Notes: generated from the sequence alone by a model not told the origin. 64,000 nt of DNA from Adiantum capillus-veneris (GCA_014529385.2 CM043962.1:46669098-46733097), one strand, 5' to 3'; shown: positions 42,515 through 54,908, numbered from the stretch's first letter. Made by a program: numbers and translations.

Positions 42515-44061
42515 CGCTCTCATCCAAAAAGTGATCGTAAAAAGACGTTAAAAAACATCAAAAAACGAGTTAAAACGGGGTGCAAAACGCTTACAAACTC
42601 TAGTGGTTAACCTTCAAGGGTGTTCATCAACGCTTGTAGGGTGCCAAAGGCACATGCATCTACGCTTTAGTCATGTGCTAGAGACCGAGCAACTAACGAG
42701 CACTTCGACTTGCGCGAGTTCTCAATACCCATCTACCTTAGGCTCTAGGCCCTGTGCGGGAACACAAGGTAGTACCACTCAGGACCCGCATATTGCGTCC
42801 AATGACTCTTCCTCTGACTACGACATCATGGAGGGTTACCCAATGCCTAATCTTGATAGCTCAATCCAAGACATGCATGCCATGGGCCCACGGTCCGGGC
42901 CGAGCATGCTTAGCCGCTTGAAGAAAACCTTTAGTAGAGCCACTTGCTCCGAACATGGAGCTAACGATGTAAATGAGGGGGTGGGGAAGTAAATTCGCCA
43001 TTCACATGACCAATGCAATCCCCTTGCTCTTAGAGAATGTGCATGTAAATACTCCATCATTTACTGCACCCCCTGACTCTTCAGAGCTATTCCCCTCCGA
43101 GGTTATATTATCTGATGGTAGAAGCCTTGCCGAAGTACAAGAGATTGAGTGATATATCATTGCGGGTAGGAAAAATGAAATTGAGAGCTTATGCAAGGTA
43201 GAGCAACAAAGAGAGTTAAAAGTGAAAGCCCCTATGTCATTATCCTTGCTAGGAGAGCAATCAAGTGCTCATGAATTAGCGACCACTAAGGGTCAACCCA
43301 TGCTGCGCCACATTGCATCTAGTTCAAAGGACACCCCTAGCACCCCAATCCTAGATGGAGCGTTCTTAAATGAGAACTGGGAGTACGAACTACAAAAGGA
43401 AACTCTAAACGACCTATACACAGGTCACACCTACCACATGGGTTGGATAGATGTCCTACAATCCACAACGGGTGCTACTAGTGTGGAGGATCAACAGCAA
43501 AGAGTTTGTGAGGTCATCCATAGGGTTATTGAGCTAGAGAGACAAAACAAGGGGATCCACATGCCTTCAACGGGTCTCATGAGATTCTTGGAAAGAGGGG
43601 AGGCTAAACAACCAACCTTATCGCAAATAGAGACTCCCTCAGTAAGTCCAATGGATCCTCCATATGTTGTTTCGCCAGGAATCTCAGTGCAATCTGAGCC
43701 CACAAGTGATAGCTTTACTTTTCCAAGTCTAGCTCATCTTTCTCTTGATGACACCACGGCTACCATGCCGACCCCAATGATGGGCATGCCAAGAAACATG
43801 CCATGGACCTCATTTGTTAGTAAAGCATAGCTACATGGTAGCCCCTGCAACAGTACCTACAAGTGTGTACCAATTGTATACACCTATAGGTCCTCGTACT
43901 CATGTAGCCCCTACCCCTCCCATTGTTTCAACAACTTATGCTCCACAACCACAACATCCAAGCTCTTATTTCCATGGGACCATACCGGCTAGCATTAGCA
44001 TGTCACATGCGATGTCTGCTATGCCTAGGGCCACACATATGAACTTTGGGCCGCCACATGG
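42515..44061 (+). pseudogene. gag: Gypsy-E gag N-terminal region (part 1)
   Basis: Three adjoining frames (42603-42992, 43222-43830, 43814-44061) read as one decayed protein with Ser/Thr/Pro-rich composition (NDSSSDYDIMEGYPMPNLDS, DDTTATMPTPMMGMPRNMPW, PIGPRTHVAPTPPIVSTTY). After Copia-E, the last frame continues in step at 49289, so this is the extended N-terminus of the gag at 49.4-50.6 kb. No LTR or PBS is found at its left edge, where it meets the Copia-C LTR. Frameshifts occur near 43000 and 43830. Confidence 0.6.
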
Positions 44062-44381
44062 TGTAAAGAATGAGGATGTAAGAGAGCTACACAAGACAAG
44101 CACAAAGCACACAGAGATGGAAAGCTTCTTCTTCTTTTCAGAAAAGAGAGTACAAAATGACTAAGTGCTAAAGCTGAAAAAGTAGCACATATGTACATGC
44201 GGTCACTAAGTGTGAACTCGCTAGAAGCGTACTAGGCTAGCACTATAAGTGTAGTCCAGCTGTAGAATCACTGGCAGAGATCCTCCGTGTCGGTCACCTA
44301 ACGCGCCAGTGAGTAAATGCCGTAAGCGGCCAAGACCCGTAGTGGATGCCAGCTCAAGGCGTAGAGCTCGACATCTCAACA
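44062..44381 (-). repeat. Copia-E 3' LTR, 320 bp
   Basis: The plus strand runs from TGTAAAGAATGAGG to CATCTCAACA. The final 28 nt of the pol frame, with its TGA, lie inside this LTR. Confidence 0.95.
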
Positions 44382-46312
44382 CTCCCCCTCGAGCTCTGCA
44401 TGTCGCAGAGTCCAAGCATAGTCCGGAAACGTCGAAGCTTCTCAGCTCCGGGGGCCTTGGTAAAGATATCCGCTATCTGCTCCTCTGTGCTGACGTAGAC
44501 CAAGTCGATGTCGCCCGCCAACACTCGCTCTCGAACGTAGTGGTAATGGACCTCTATGTGTTTGGTCCTGGAATGGAACACTGGGTTCCTAGCCAACTGC
44601 ATGCTGCTGAGGTTGTCACAATGAATGACAATCTGCTAGTCCACCTGCACTCCCAAGTCCTCAAGTAATGTGCGTAGCCAAGCTACCTCGCACGCCGCAA
44701 CTGTTGCACCTCTGTACTCGGCCTCTGTGCTCGATAAAGCAACCGTAGGCTGCTTTTTGTTGCTCCAAGTAACAGCAGCACTCCCAAAAGAGAACATGAA
44801 GCCACTCGTAGATCTCCTATCAACAATGCTACCTGCCCAATCTGCATCTGTATACCCATACAATGCTAATGGTGCATCTGCTGCATAGAACAATGCGTAG
44901 TCAAGAGTACCTTGCACATACCTAAGTGTGCGTCGTACTCCATCCAAATGTGGCTTCCTCAGAAGCTGCATGAACTGACTCTCCAAGCCTACTGTGTAGC
45001 TCAAGTCTGGCCTCGTGATAGTCAAGTAGATTAGACTACCCACAATCTTCCTGTACATGTTGACATCCTCAACAACATCACCCTTCTCTGCACTCAGCTT
45101 TGCATTCACATCCAAGGGAATAGAAATTGGCTTACAATCAGCCATACCATACTTTGACAACATGTCCAAAGCATACTATCTCTGTGACAGCCATACACCC
45201 TCTGGAGTCCTGATCACCTCAATGCCAAGAAAGTAGTGCAACTCGCCCAAATCTTTCATTTCAAACTCCTGTTTGAGAAGACCCTTCACATGGTCAATCT
45301 CCATAGCATTGTCACCCACAATAATAAGGTCATCTACATATATGGTAATGACCACAATCTCCACATCACTCTCACGTACATAGAGTGAATGATCAGCATG
45401 AGCTCTCCTAAAACCAATACTGACAAGATACTTGGCAATCCTGTCATACCATGCTCTAGAGCCCTGCTTCAAACCATACAAAGCTTTGAGAAGTCTGCAT
45501 ACATAATCTGGGTAACCTGGATCGACATAACCAGGTGGCTGATCCATATACACTTCCTCTTGCAACTCACCATTCAAGAAGGCATTCTTTACATCCATTT
45601 GATGCATAATCCATCCTCTAGATGCAGCCACTGCTATGACAGCTCTCACAGTCGTCATCTTTGCCACTGGAGCAAAGGTCTCCTCATAGTCTATGCTATA
45701 CGTTTGTGCATAACCCTTTGCGACCAGCCTTGCCTTGTGACGCTCAATGTTACCATCAGCCTTATGCTTGGTTTTATACACCCATTTACAGCCAATAGCT
45801 TTCTTGCCACTTGGCAATGGCACCAACTCCCATGTGTCGTTTGCTTCCAATGCAGCTATCTCTTCATTCATTGCATCATCCCAATGCACATTTCCAACTG
45901 CATCCTCAAAACATGTGGGCTCCACATCCTGTATCACCTTAGCCATGTAGGCTTGGTGATGTGCTAGATACCCATCATAAGTCAATTTCTGAACTGGATT
46001 TCTGACTCTATTAGATCTGCGTGGTCCTGGTTCACTCCTTTGCCCTCTAGCATCTTCTTGTACTTTCCTTACACCAGGTGTCCTGACAGCCAGAATTCCA
46101 AATTCCTCATCAAGACTTTGTTCAGAACCATCTGAATCCATGTCTACATGTGAAAAACCTGATGATGCATCAGCCATAAGATCAACCTTTTCCTTTCCTT
46201 TTCGTGATACATTCCCTGTACCTATTGGTGGAGTAACCTGCGTACCTAGTCTACCATTCCATGGTTTCTCAACAGAGGCACGAGAAGAGGACTCTTGTGG
46301 TCCACTCAAAAC
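44354..46312 (-). pseudogene. pol: Copia-E reverse transcriptase and RNase H
   Basis: Minus strand: NDTWELVPLPSGKKAIGCKW, MDVKNAFLNGELQEEVYM, catalytic YVDDLIIVGD near 45335, MKDLGELHYFLGIEV; then a TAG (45176-45178) inside LSQR-stop-YALDML; RNase H with YTDADWAGSIVDRRST, SSTEAEYRGA, a further TAG (44636-44638), then HCDNLSSMQLARNPVFHSRTK and IADIFTKAPGAEKLRRFR. The frame ends with TGA at 44354-44356. All RT and RNase H catalytic residues are present. Confidence 0.93.
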
Positions 46313-47137
46313 CTATGACTATGGCCTCACATTTTGTACAACCACATCATCTTTTACATCAGCCCCAATAGTGCCATGTGCATTACTGTACCAGCTGCTC
46401 ATCTCATCAAAGACTACATCTCTGCTCACTCGTAACTCTCGTGTAGTAGGATTGTACCACCTGTACCCCTTTTGTTCAAGGGAATATCCCACAAGAATAC
46501 ATTTCTCTGCTTTAGGATCCAATTTCCTACGCAACTCATCTGGTACATGCACGTAAGTTATGCAGCCAAACACTTTCAAGTGTGCCAAATCAGGCTTTGT
46601 ACCTGTAAACTTTTCCTCAGGTGTTACATCATGCACTGTAGCTGTAGGTGTCCTGTTCATAATGTACACAGCTGTATTTACGGCTTCAGCCCAGAAATGA
46701 TGAGGCATGTTCTTTTCATTCATCAATGCACGTGCAACCTCTGCAATGTGCCTGTTTTTCCTTTCTGCGACCCCATTCTGTTGTGGAGTATATCTGCATG
46801 TAAACTGCCTGCGTATACCATGCATTCGCAGAAAATCTGAAAAATCATTGGAGAAGTACTCTCCCCCTCCATCTGACCTCAATGTCTTGATTTGCATATC
46901 TGTCTCCTTCTCAATCATGACTTTGAAGTCTTGAAAGTGACCAAACACTTCACTTTTGTTACGCATGAAGTAGACCCATACTTTCCTTGTATGGTCATCA
47001 ATGAAAGAGACATAATACCTACAACCATGTATACTTGCAGTATCGGTTGGACCCCAAACATCTGTGTGCACCACCTCAAGTGGCTTTTTACATACATTGC
47101 GCTCATGTGGAAATGAGCCCTTTGACTGTTTTCCAAA
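46313..47137 (-). pseudogene. pol: Copia-E integrase
   Basis: HTDVWGPTDTASIHGCRYYV carries the first Asp, LRSDGGGEYFSNDF the second (SDGGGEY in place of SDNGGEY), and PQQNGVAERKNRHIAEVARA the Glu. C-terminal VGYSLEQKGYRWYNPTTREL follows. TAG codons at 46319-46321 and 46313-46315 separate it from RT in the same frame. It directs cDNA insertion in an active element. Confidence 0.92.
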
Positions 47138-48694
47138 CTAGCATGCTGCACACACTTTATGCATACCATCCACCTTGAATTTGGGCAAACCTTTTACAAT
47201 CTGTTTTGATTGCATGCTGCGCAATCTCTGCTCATTGACATGGCCAATGCGTTTGTGCCAAATGTCAACATTAGCCACAACACCTGTGCCCTGTGCAAAT
47301 AATGCAGCTTTTATCTCAGGCATGTCTACATTCAACGTAAACATTCTGCCCACACATTTGCCCTCTGTGATCAGCTTACAGCCATTCTGGAAATCTTCTA
47401 CATAACAGCCATTTGGATTGAAGCGAACCTGCAAACCCTGCTCAACCATTTGTCCAACAGAAACAAGATTCTTTGTAATGTTTGGGACATGAAGTACATC
47501 TGCTAAGTACTTTGATTTCCCACTCTTCGTATTTAGAGGTATGTCCCCTACATGAGCAATGGGGTGAGCTGTGTCATCTCCTGTCTGCACATAGCCTGAC
47601 ACATCTGGTTTGCGCATATCTCTAAACCACTCTCCACGAGACGTCATGTGATTAGAGGCACCTGAATCCACATACCAAACATCATCTTGGGTGGAATTCT
47701 CTGCAGTCATTGTATTCATTACATGCTGCATAACAAACATGCGCTCGTTTTTGCTGTCATCTGCATCTCTGCTAGTAGATGCATAGTTGCCCTGTTCTCT
47801 CTTTCTACTTGCTTTTCCCTTTGGACAGTCACGTGACATGTGACCTCTTTCACCACAAGTCCAACATTCTCTACTATCTGGAGTATGTTGCTGCCTGCTT
47901 GATCCTGCACCACGACCTCTTTGACTCCCCCTGCCTTGAGACTGGTTTCCCCTGCCACCTGTATTGTTTTGATTTGATTGACCTTCCAGAAATTGGCCCC
48001 TGCAACCCCTTGGACCTCGACCACGACCTCTACCTCTACCTCTGTTGGAGTTAGAATAGAAGGCCTGTTTAGAATTATTTCTGCCATGAGAAGAAGATGT
48101 GTCAAGGTTCTTCTCCTCAAGAATAAGCATAGAAATCAAATCTTGGAACACGGGGATGTCGTCTCTTGTATTCATGGAAGACCTGAAATGTACATACTCA
48201 TCTCCTAGACCATCCAAGCATGCACGGACAATGTCATCATCTTCCACTGAGACTTTAATAGATCCAAGAGCCTCAATGATACTCTTGATCTTCAAGGCAT
48301 AATCATTGATTGAGAGGTTGTTCCTCTTAACCTGATTTAGCTCCGACTTTAGTTGAAGCTTCCTGGCCTTGGTGTTCACCTCGAACACTCTGCCTAAGTT
48401 TCTCCATGCAATGGCGGGGGTTTCAGCATCCTGTAGATAGCCCATCATGCCATCTGTGATGCTCATAGAAAGCCAATACATCACTTTGCTCTGGCCTTGT
48501 TGCCAGTCCCTCAAAGCTTTCCTTTGTTCTGCTGTAGCATTTGCCTCGGGAATCTCTGGTTCCTTTTCATTGTCTCCTTCTACATAGTCCCAATAACCTT
48601 TTCCTTTTAGGAAATTTGTTATTCTGAACTTCCATGCAGGGTAGTTATTTTTCTCAAGCTTCTCAGTAACAATCTGACTGAAACCGTCAGACAT
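47138..48694 (-). pseudogene. gag-pol: Copia-E gag, zinc knuckle, protease and pre-integrase
   Basis: The ATG is at 48694-48692 (an upstream in-frame TTG at 48730 is unlikely). Gag: TEKLEKNNYPAWKFRITNFL, YLQDAETPAIAWRNLGRVFE, SINDYALKIKSIIEALGSI. A Gly/Arg-rich RGG-like region (RGRGRGRGPRGCRGQ; RGRGAGSSRQQ) precedes the knuckle CWTCGERGHMSRDC near 47860. Protease WYVDSGASNHM near 47670; pre-integrase HHCC with IWHKRIGHVNEQRL and CAAC. It ends with TAG at 47138-47140, where CAG is expected. One frame throughout. Confidence 0.93.
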
Positions 48695-48951
48695 CTTGAA
48701 GCAGTAAGACAAAATAGCTGCAATCTGCAAAAACCTGCAAATCTGCTGAACCTGCTATCGTGGTACCTGTAACGCTTTCTACACTCAACGAGTGTCCACA
48801 ATCAAGCGTACATACAACCACTGTACTTGTACAGTAAATCTCTGTATACTGCACTTCGGAGACCTGTTCAGAAACTTTGGCATCTGGTCGTGGATTGCGA
48901 ACGAGGGGATTGTGATGCTCTTGCTCTCTTAGCCTCTCTTGCCTGCACCAG

Positions 48952-48963
48952 GCTCTGATACCA
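48952..48963 (-). other. Copia-E PBS, initiator-Met tRNA
   Basis: GCTCTGATACCA on the plus strand directly abuts the LTR start at 48964. Confidence 0.95.
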
Positions 48964-49283
48964 TGTAAAGAATGAGGATGTAAGAGAGCTACACAAGACA
49001 AGCACAAAGCACACAGAGATGGAAAGCTTCTTCTTCTTTTCAGAAAAGAGAGTACAAAATGACTAAGTGCTAAAGCTGAAAAAGTAGCACATATGTACAT
49101 GCGGTCACTAAGTGTGAACTCGTTAGAAGCGTACTAGGCTGGCACTATAAGTGTAGTCCAGCTGTAGAATCACTGGCAGAGATCCTCCGTGTCGGTCACC
49201 TAACGCGCCAGTGAGTAAATGCCGTAAGCGGCCAAGACCCGTAGTGGATGCCAGCTCAAGGCGTAGAGCTCGACATCTCAACA
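48964..49283 (-). repeat. Copia-E 5' LTR, 320 bp
   Basis: Same length as the left LTR; the visible differences are C/T near 49122 and A/G near 49141. Confidence 0.95.
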
Positions 49284-49288
49284 CATGG

Positions 49289-50942
49289 CACAACACCATA
49301 CCAAACGTGGAACCCAAGGGCTTCCTATGCGCCAAGCCCAATGCCAATACCTACTCCACATGTAGTCTCTGTAACGTCTTCACCCACGGTGCATGCTCAC
49401 TTAGGTGACTTGGCAACATTTGCCTAAGCTATCAGCCGATCTATTGTTGAGAATATGCGTAACACGCCTGATAGAGAACCTAGAAGCAAGGCAGTACAAA
49501 TAGCCAAGCTCACACAAAAATTTAGTGGATATGGGGATGTGAGAAATCATATCGAAGTGTTTGAACAAATATGAGATTCTCTAGGAGAGCACAATAACCT
49601 GCATAAGAGTAATGCTTTAAGCCTAACCTTAAGTGGGTAGGCTGGTGATTGGTATAGAACCCTAAGGGTGGAAGAAAAAATGATTTACCCTACTCTTAGG
49701 AGACTGTTCTTGAAAGAATACATACGAGAGGGAGTGCTTTAAGGTATAGCCTCTCAGCTCCAAAAAGCCCAACGAAGGGAAGGAGAGTCGGTGAGAGACT
49801 TTATTAGTTACTTAAAGCATTTGAATACTCGTTGTAATCCAAATGAGTGCTTCAATAATAATCAACTGCTTGATAGATTCATTAGGGGATCACGACATGA
49901 GGATATCTACAATGGCCTAATCATTAGAGGTATCACCACTAGGGAAGCGGTCACCACCAATGCGATCCAATTGGAGGATAATTTAATGATTCAAGGAGAA
50001 AGAGTGTCTGTTGAGCCTAAATCTATTAGCTCGCAAGCATTGGGGCGTTAGCCAATGACCCTAAAGCCTATTGCTAAGGAGCCAAAGATATCTGAGATGA
50101 CTTTAGCATATCTCACCAAGGCCATTCAAGAGAATCTTAGAGACAATCGTGCTCCGCAAAACAATCATATGTATCCAAGAAGGAAGGAACAATGCTTCTC
50201 AATATGCTATGGTCCGCATAATACCAGTGAATGCCCTACTTTTAGAGTGAAATTCAATGGGAATTGCAATGCTTGTGGGAAGTATGGTCATCAAGCTAAG
50301 CATTGGAAAGTATTTAAGCGTGCGATGGCCAATAGACCAACCTTAGCATGGACAGACACACCTCAAGTGTTAACATTAATGGCGGCCCCACCTCTTGAAC
50401 AAACTTCGCAACACATGGTCCCTAGGGCCCAAAATGTTGTTCGAACAACACCCTTACCACCTCCAATGCTAAGACCTCAACCACCACATCTGAGAATCAC
50501 GTATGTGAATCAAGTGGGTTGTGAGTCATCTACTACTTGTTTGGAAGGATGTGAGGAAGATATAGACCCTAATATTCCCTATGGAATTGATGTGCTTGAA
50601 GAAAGTCCACAATACTAAATGGAGGACTATTGGGGACAAGTCAAACCTATCTATCAAGTAGCTGCTCTTGTTGCAAGAGGCCAAAATATCAATTACACTA
50701 CTAAGAGACCACCTCTTCGATGCTATGAGTGTGGAGGTCCACATCGTGTGGCCGAGTGTTCTATTAGGCTACAAAAGAACGCCACAATAATGCAAACCAA
50801 TGAAGCGAGCACGTCTACGATACCGACACTCATGTGTAATCGATGTGGCATAGATCATTCGATTGCCCAATGTCCGAATAATCTAAATGCGTCAAAGATC
50901 ATGCTATTAAACTTGATCGAGGTTACAAAGGAGCCATCATAA
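49289..50942 (+). pseudogene. gag: Gypsy-E gag core and zinc knuckles (part 2)
   Basis: Ty3 gag domain: KLTQKFSGYGDVRNHIEVFE near 49520, AGDWYRTLRVEEKMIYPTLR, RRLFLKEYIREG, REGESVRDFISYLKHLNTRC, then DRFIRGSRHEDIYNGL. A first knuckle is damaged (CNACGKYGHQAKHWK, last Cys lost); two more CCHC-like units follow (CYECGGPHRVAEC near 50722, CNRCGIDHSIAQC near 50836). In-frame stops (TGA near 49572, TAG near 49637, TAA near 49740, and at 50051, 50618 and 50942) break it. Confidence 0.82.
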
Positions 50943-52154
50943 AGTAAACCTGTGGTACCAGTAAATGTACTCACACGATCGATGATCCAAAAACAAAATT
51001 ATATTCTTGAAGAAAGAGACACGGCATCAATTTCCCAATCTCAAAAAAAGAAGAAAACACGAAGGAAGAGATCGCAAAAAGCAGTGAAGTCAGACCCTAG
51101 TTCAAAGACCAACATAGGGACTGGTGACGACCCCGTATATATGAACGACGTTGAAGAGTATTTTGATTCAGGTGAAACCATGGAGACCAAAACATCCATT
51201 AGGAAAGAAACCAACAAGGAAGATCGTCATGAGCCAAAATGGCCAGGATCCAAGAAGAAGATAAGAACTTATCCAAACCCTACAGAGGAGATCGAGCGGG
51301 TTAAGCAATTAAGGAGTTTGGTAGAAGATACCCAAAGGGATCTAGAGCTAGCACCTAGGCTGATCCAGATAATAGACACAATGTTCCCTAGGCAACAACA
51401 ATCTCAGAAAGTCCATAGACCCCTAGCCATACCTAGTGCCATCCAAGAAGAAAGTGATTTAAAGTCATGGGAAAGTGGGTGTACTCACTTCTTGTTGGAA
51501 AGAATGTTTACAGAGTGACTTACTTGATCCTATCGAAGAAATGGAGATCCCATCTTCCTATCAAAGGACTGAAGCCCAGAAGGTGCCGTTAAATATTGCC
51601 AGATTGATGGATTTCATGGCTTCCGAAGTTAGAACCACCATCATGCCCAAACTATATGGAGACCCTAAGCTATTCTTAGCTCTTTGAGATTTCCTCAATG
51701 GAGAACTGAAGGTTGGGCTACCACAATTTGCACAGATGGATGGAGCTAGGGAGATGCCAATAGAGGAGGAACACTTAGATCCACAACCCAAATCTAGATG
51801 AGAACCTTGTTGTAGAAATACGGGTTAGCAAGTTGGGACAATACTTTGAGGGTGATAAATCCAATGCAACCATACCAATCACTACCAAGGGATTAATTGT
51901 GAAGGGAATCCTTGATGGTGGCACTGGGGTTAGCATTATGACTAAAAATTGCTGGGAAACCATGGGAAGACCTCACCTTGGAACCACAACCATAGTAGTA
52001 AAGATGGCCAATGGGTCTATTGTTAAACCTATTGGGATGCTAGAAGATCTCAAGATCAAGGTCTTTCGACATAAAATAAAAATTACCTTCATTGTTATGG
52101 ATTTCTCCAAGCACACTATGGCATCTAAGATGATCTTGGGACGTCCTTCATGAG
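50943..52154 (+). pseudogene. pol: Gypsy-E linker and protease, cut by Gypsy-F
   Basis: 50952-51518 is a Lys/Arg/Glu-rich linker (SQKKKKTRRKRSQK), 51540-51690 a helical segment similar in place to Gypsy-F 59.9 kb, and 51833-52153 the aspartic protease: VKGILDGGTGVSIMTKN (DGG in place of DSG), then MANGSIVKPIGMLEDLKIKV and KMILGRP. The coding sequence stops at GRPFM, where the Gypsy-F LTR begins (52155). RT and later domains are not in the window. Confidence 0.8.
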
Positions 52155-53087
52155 TGTTAGAAGCTGGACACACCCCACGGCATCTAACTATTCGGAGGAT
52201 TATTATTTTGTAAATATTCATTCATTGAGGAAAACCTGATTTTTCACCTTGTAAATATTGCGACTTACAGAAGTTTCCAGATTGTATCCCAGTTTTGATA
52301 GTGAGATCGAGTAGATGGTTGATTTTGGAACTTTAGGGTTTGAGAATTGTAAGGTATATATACCACTTTTTGACCTTAATGAAAACCCTTTTGTCATTTT
52401 GAAAACAAGTTTTGAAGTCTGGGAGTGAGCGTACTGTGTACGAGAGAGAGAGTGTGAGCTTCATCTTGACGCTATGTGTGCTCCGGTGGTCGGAATCGAG
52501 TGCGGAGAAGTGCAGCGTGTTGCCCTCGACGAGAACTACGCGCCGATACCTACATTGCGCGCGTACGGTCCGGTTTTGCGAGCTCCTTCTACGAGCTTCA
52601 TCGGGTGCTTGGGTGAGCATACGTTGTCCGATTTTTCATTGCAGCATATCCATGCGTTCACATTGAGTACAACTACACATTAGGCACTTTAGATTTCGGA
52701 AACGAAGACTTGCAGATTTCAACCAGACATCCTACATGTTTCTGCACCAGGTGTTTTGGGTTGGGATTTTGGTTCTTAGACCTTAGGGAGAGCGACCTAT
52801 TGGTATTAGTAGGGTTTCCTTCAAGTTCTATGGTGTTTTGAGATTGTTTGATGGGTGTTCGACTCTAGAAAGCGTTGTAGGAAGTTTCCTCTTATGCACT
52901 CTTGAAGGTTGTGACTTAGACAATTGGTAGAGACCTCTGTAGGAATTAGTTAGGAGTCGATCGAGTGTAGGTTGACACCTTATGCTTGCTTCCACGCGCG
53001 TGTGGGTCGAGCTTCGTCCTTAGCTGACATTACATGTTAGGTGAGTTCTCGCTGTGCTGACGTCCGTCGCGGCGTATCCGTCCAACA
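52155..53087 (+). repeat. Gypsy-F 5' LTR, about 933 bp
   Basis: It starts TGTTAGAAGCTGG at the point where Gypsy-E protease coding breaks off and ends GTATCCGTCCAACA next to the PBS. A likely TATA box TATATATA is near 52354-52362. Only one copy is present, so the left edge is inferred from the coding break. Confidence 0.7.
52354..52362 (+). promoter_or_regulatory. Gypsy-F LTR TATA box (candidate)
   Basis: AAGGTATATATACCAC, about 200 bp into the LTR. Confidence 0.45.
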
Positions 53088-53105
53088 TTGGCGCCGCTGC
53101 CGGGA
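53088..53105 (+). other. Gypsy-F PBS, Asp-tRNA type
   Basis: TTGGCGCCGCTGCCGGGA directly follows the LTR end. Tat and Athila elements commonly use this type of primer site. Confidence 0.85.
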
Positions 53106-54908
53106 ATGAAAACCTTAGGTAGGTGACCGAGAATAATCCTTGAGGATTGGGATTTTTTGCTTGCGAAGAGTCTTGTTTTACATTTAGATAGGACCAGAGG
53201 GTGGAGGACTCTCTAGATCTTAGAGGGAGTCTAGGAAGCGTATGCCTGGCCTAGATCCTTCGACTTAGGTAGATTAGGTAGACCACGGTAGTTTTAGGTA
53301 GTAGTCAAGTTCTAGAGTAGGAGTTGGAGTGGTAGAAGCGGTGAGAGGAGAGTTTGAGAGTCCAGAGTGGCCAAAAAGCAACCAAAAACACCATTTCCCA
53401 TGATAAGTAGGAGTAGAGTAAGTAGGACATCATGATTCACGATCTAGAGCATTTCATGCATGTACACTTGCTTGGTAAAGTCATCACAAGTTTGTAAAAG
53501 ACGCAAAAGTGTGTTTGAAAGCCTAATTGAAGGCCAAAAGTTACTGTGAGTGTTTCTGATAGATCTACAGAGCATCAGAAGCATTTCTGTCAGAAAAAAA
53601 ATTTAATTTTCAGCCAGGAGACATCCTATGCGTAAGATGTCTACAGGCTAATTTGGGAGGAATTTTGGGATTTTGAGTTGACCAATGTGTTCAGAAGGTA
53701 GGGTTTACCCCAATTTCAACTGGAAAGTGGAAATTTGGCCATATCTTGACAGGATAAGGCCAGATAGACTGAAATTGCCACACATCCTACCCAAATAGTG
53801 TCAAAACATTATCTTGAGACCAAAACCATAAGATGGTTGCATGAGCATGTCTTGCATGATATATTGAGTGACTGAAAGGGGCTTCACCTCATTTGGGTGA
53901 GAAAATTGGGTTCAAAGCGAACTTTAGCACTTTTGACTGAAAAAGACAAGAACAGCTGAAATTTGGGACTTTTGAAATCCAAACCAAAATCTAAGCATAC
54001 CACTGGGTTACTGACATCAAGGGGAAGCTGTGGGACAAGTCTGGGGTCAAACAGGCCAAAAAGACATCCTACGCGTAGGATGTCTTCTGAGTGATTTTGG
54101 ACTCCAAACCCAATTTTGAGTATACCAAAGTAATCAGCAACTCAAGGGGAGCCTGGGCTTTGAGTTTGAAGCCGTTCTAATGAAAAAGACATCCTACGCA
54201 TAGGATGTCTTAAGCAAGAAATTGAAGCCAGACTTTGACTTTGAGCATAGTAAGGTGTTATATAGCCTAAGGCAAGCCTCCTAGTCAATTTTGGTCCAAA
54301 TTGGAGTTGATTAGACTGATCAATATCAGCAACAGGCTGTCGGAATAGATTTCTGACTCATTGACCAGCTAATAGGTGTCCAAATCAAAAAGTAAAAACA
54401 GCTGTAGGCTCAGCACAACAAGGGGAAACCACAGTGCAAAAATCCAGGCAAAAAACAACAGGAGACATCCTACGCGTAGGATGTCTATTGAGGCATACTG
54501 CAAAGAAAATTTGACCTTGCATAGGCAGTGAGATTCTATTTGGATTAAGGGTTCCAGAACTTCTTTCAGAAGTGAATTTGGACCTTGTTTGCCCATTTGA
54601 CGAAGCAAAGACTGAATTCAGACTTTTTAGCGTAAATTGACCAACACCTGAGGGTAGTAGAGTTTCAGATTAGCAGACCTAATCCAGAACATCAGCAGTG
54701 TATAAAATACAGTAGTGGTTGAGATTAACTCTCCAGTTATACCAATCATTACTAAGATAACCTCTAGCAAATAAATGCTTTGACTCGATTGCCGAAATTA
54801 AAACGCTTGTGTACAGGTATATTCAGCAACAAAGCAAGAAGTTGTGCAGAAACTGACCCTTTACCAGGTGAGTGGTTGGATTTGTGATAAATTGCATTGA
54901 TACGTTTG
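53106..54908 (+). other. Gypsy-F leader with four 24-bp palindromes
   Basis: No gene. Four copies of a 24-bp palindrome (half-site AGACATCCTACG followed by its reverse complement) lie at 53619-53642 (two changes), 54062-54085 (perfect), 54187-54210 (one change) and 54463-54486 (perfect). Some flanks are loosely repeated (ACTCAAGGGGAGCC, CATCAAGGGGAAGC, ACAACAAGGGGAAACC upstream of copies 3, 2 and 4) but much more diverged than the palindromes. Confidence 0.85.

Larger units (their letters stand above)
44062..49283 (-). mobile_element. Copia-E: young minus-strand Ty1/copia element
   Basis: LTRs of 320 bp each (44062-44381, 48964-49283) differ at only about two sites that I can see. CATGG flanks both ends exactly (44057-44061, 49284-49288). 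PBS complement is at 48952-48963 and a purine tract complement (CTCCCCCTCGAGCTC) at 44382-44396. The polyprotein is a single frame from 48694 to 44354 with no frameshift, broken only by five TAG codons. It is the youngest complete element in the window. Confidence 0.95.

Noticed and set aside
45389-45967. Plus-strand frame of 192 codons opposite Copia-E RT
   Set aside because: A shadow of the conserved minus-strand RT frame; no independent motif.
52412-52683. Plus-strand frames at 52412-52683 as a small gene
   Set aside because: They lie wholly within the Gypsy-F LTR and have no domain.
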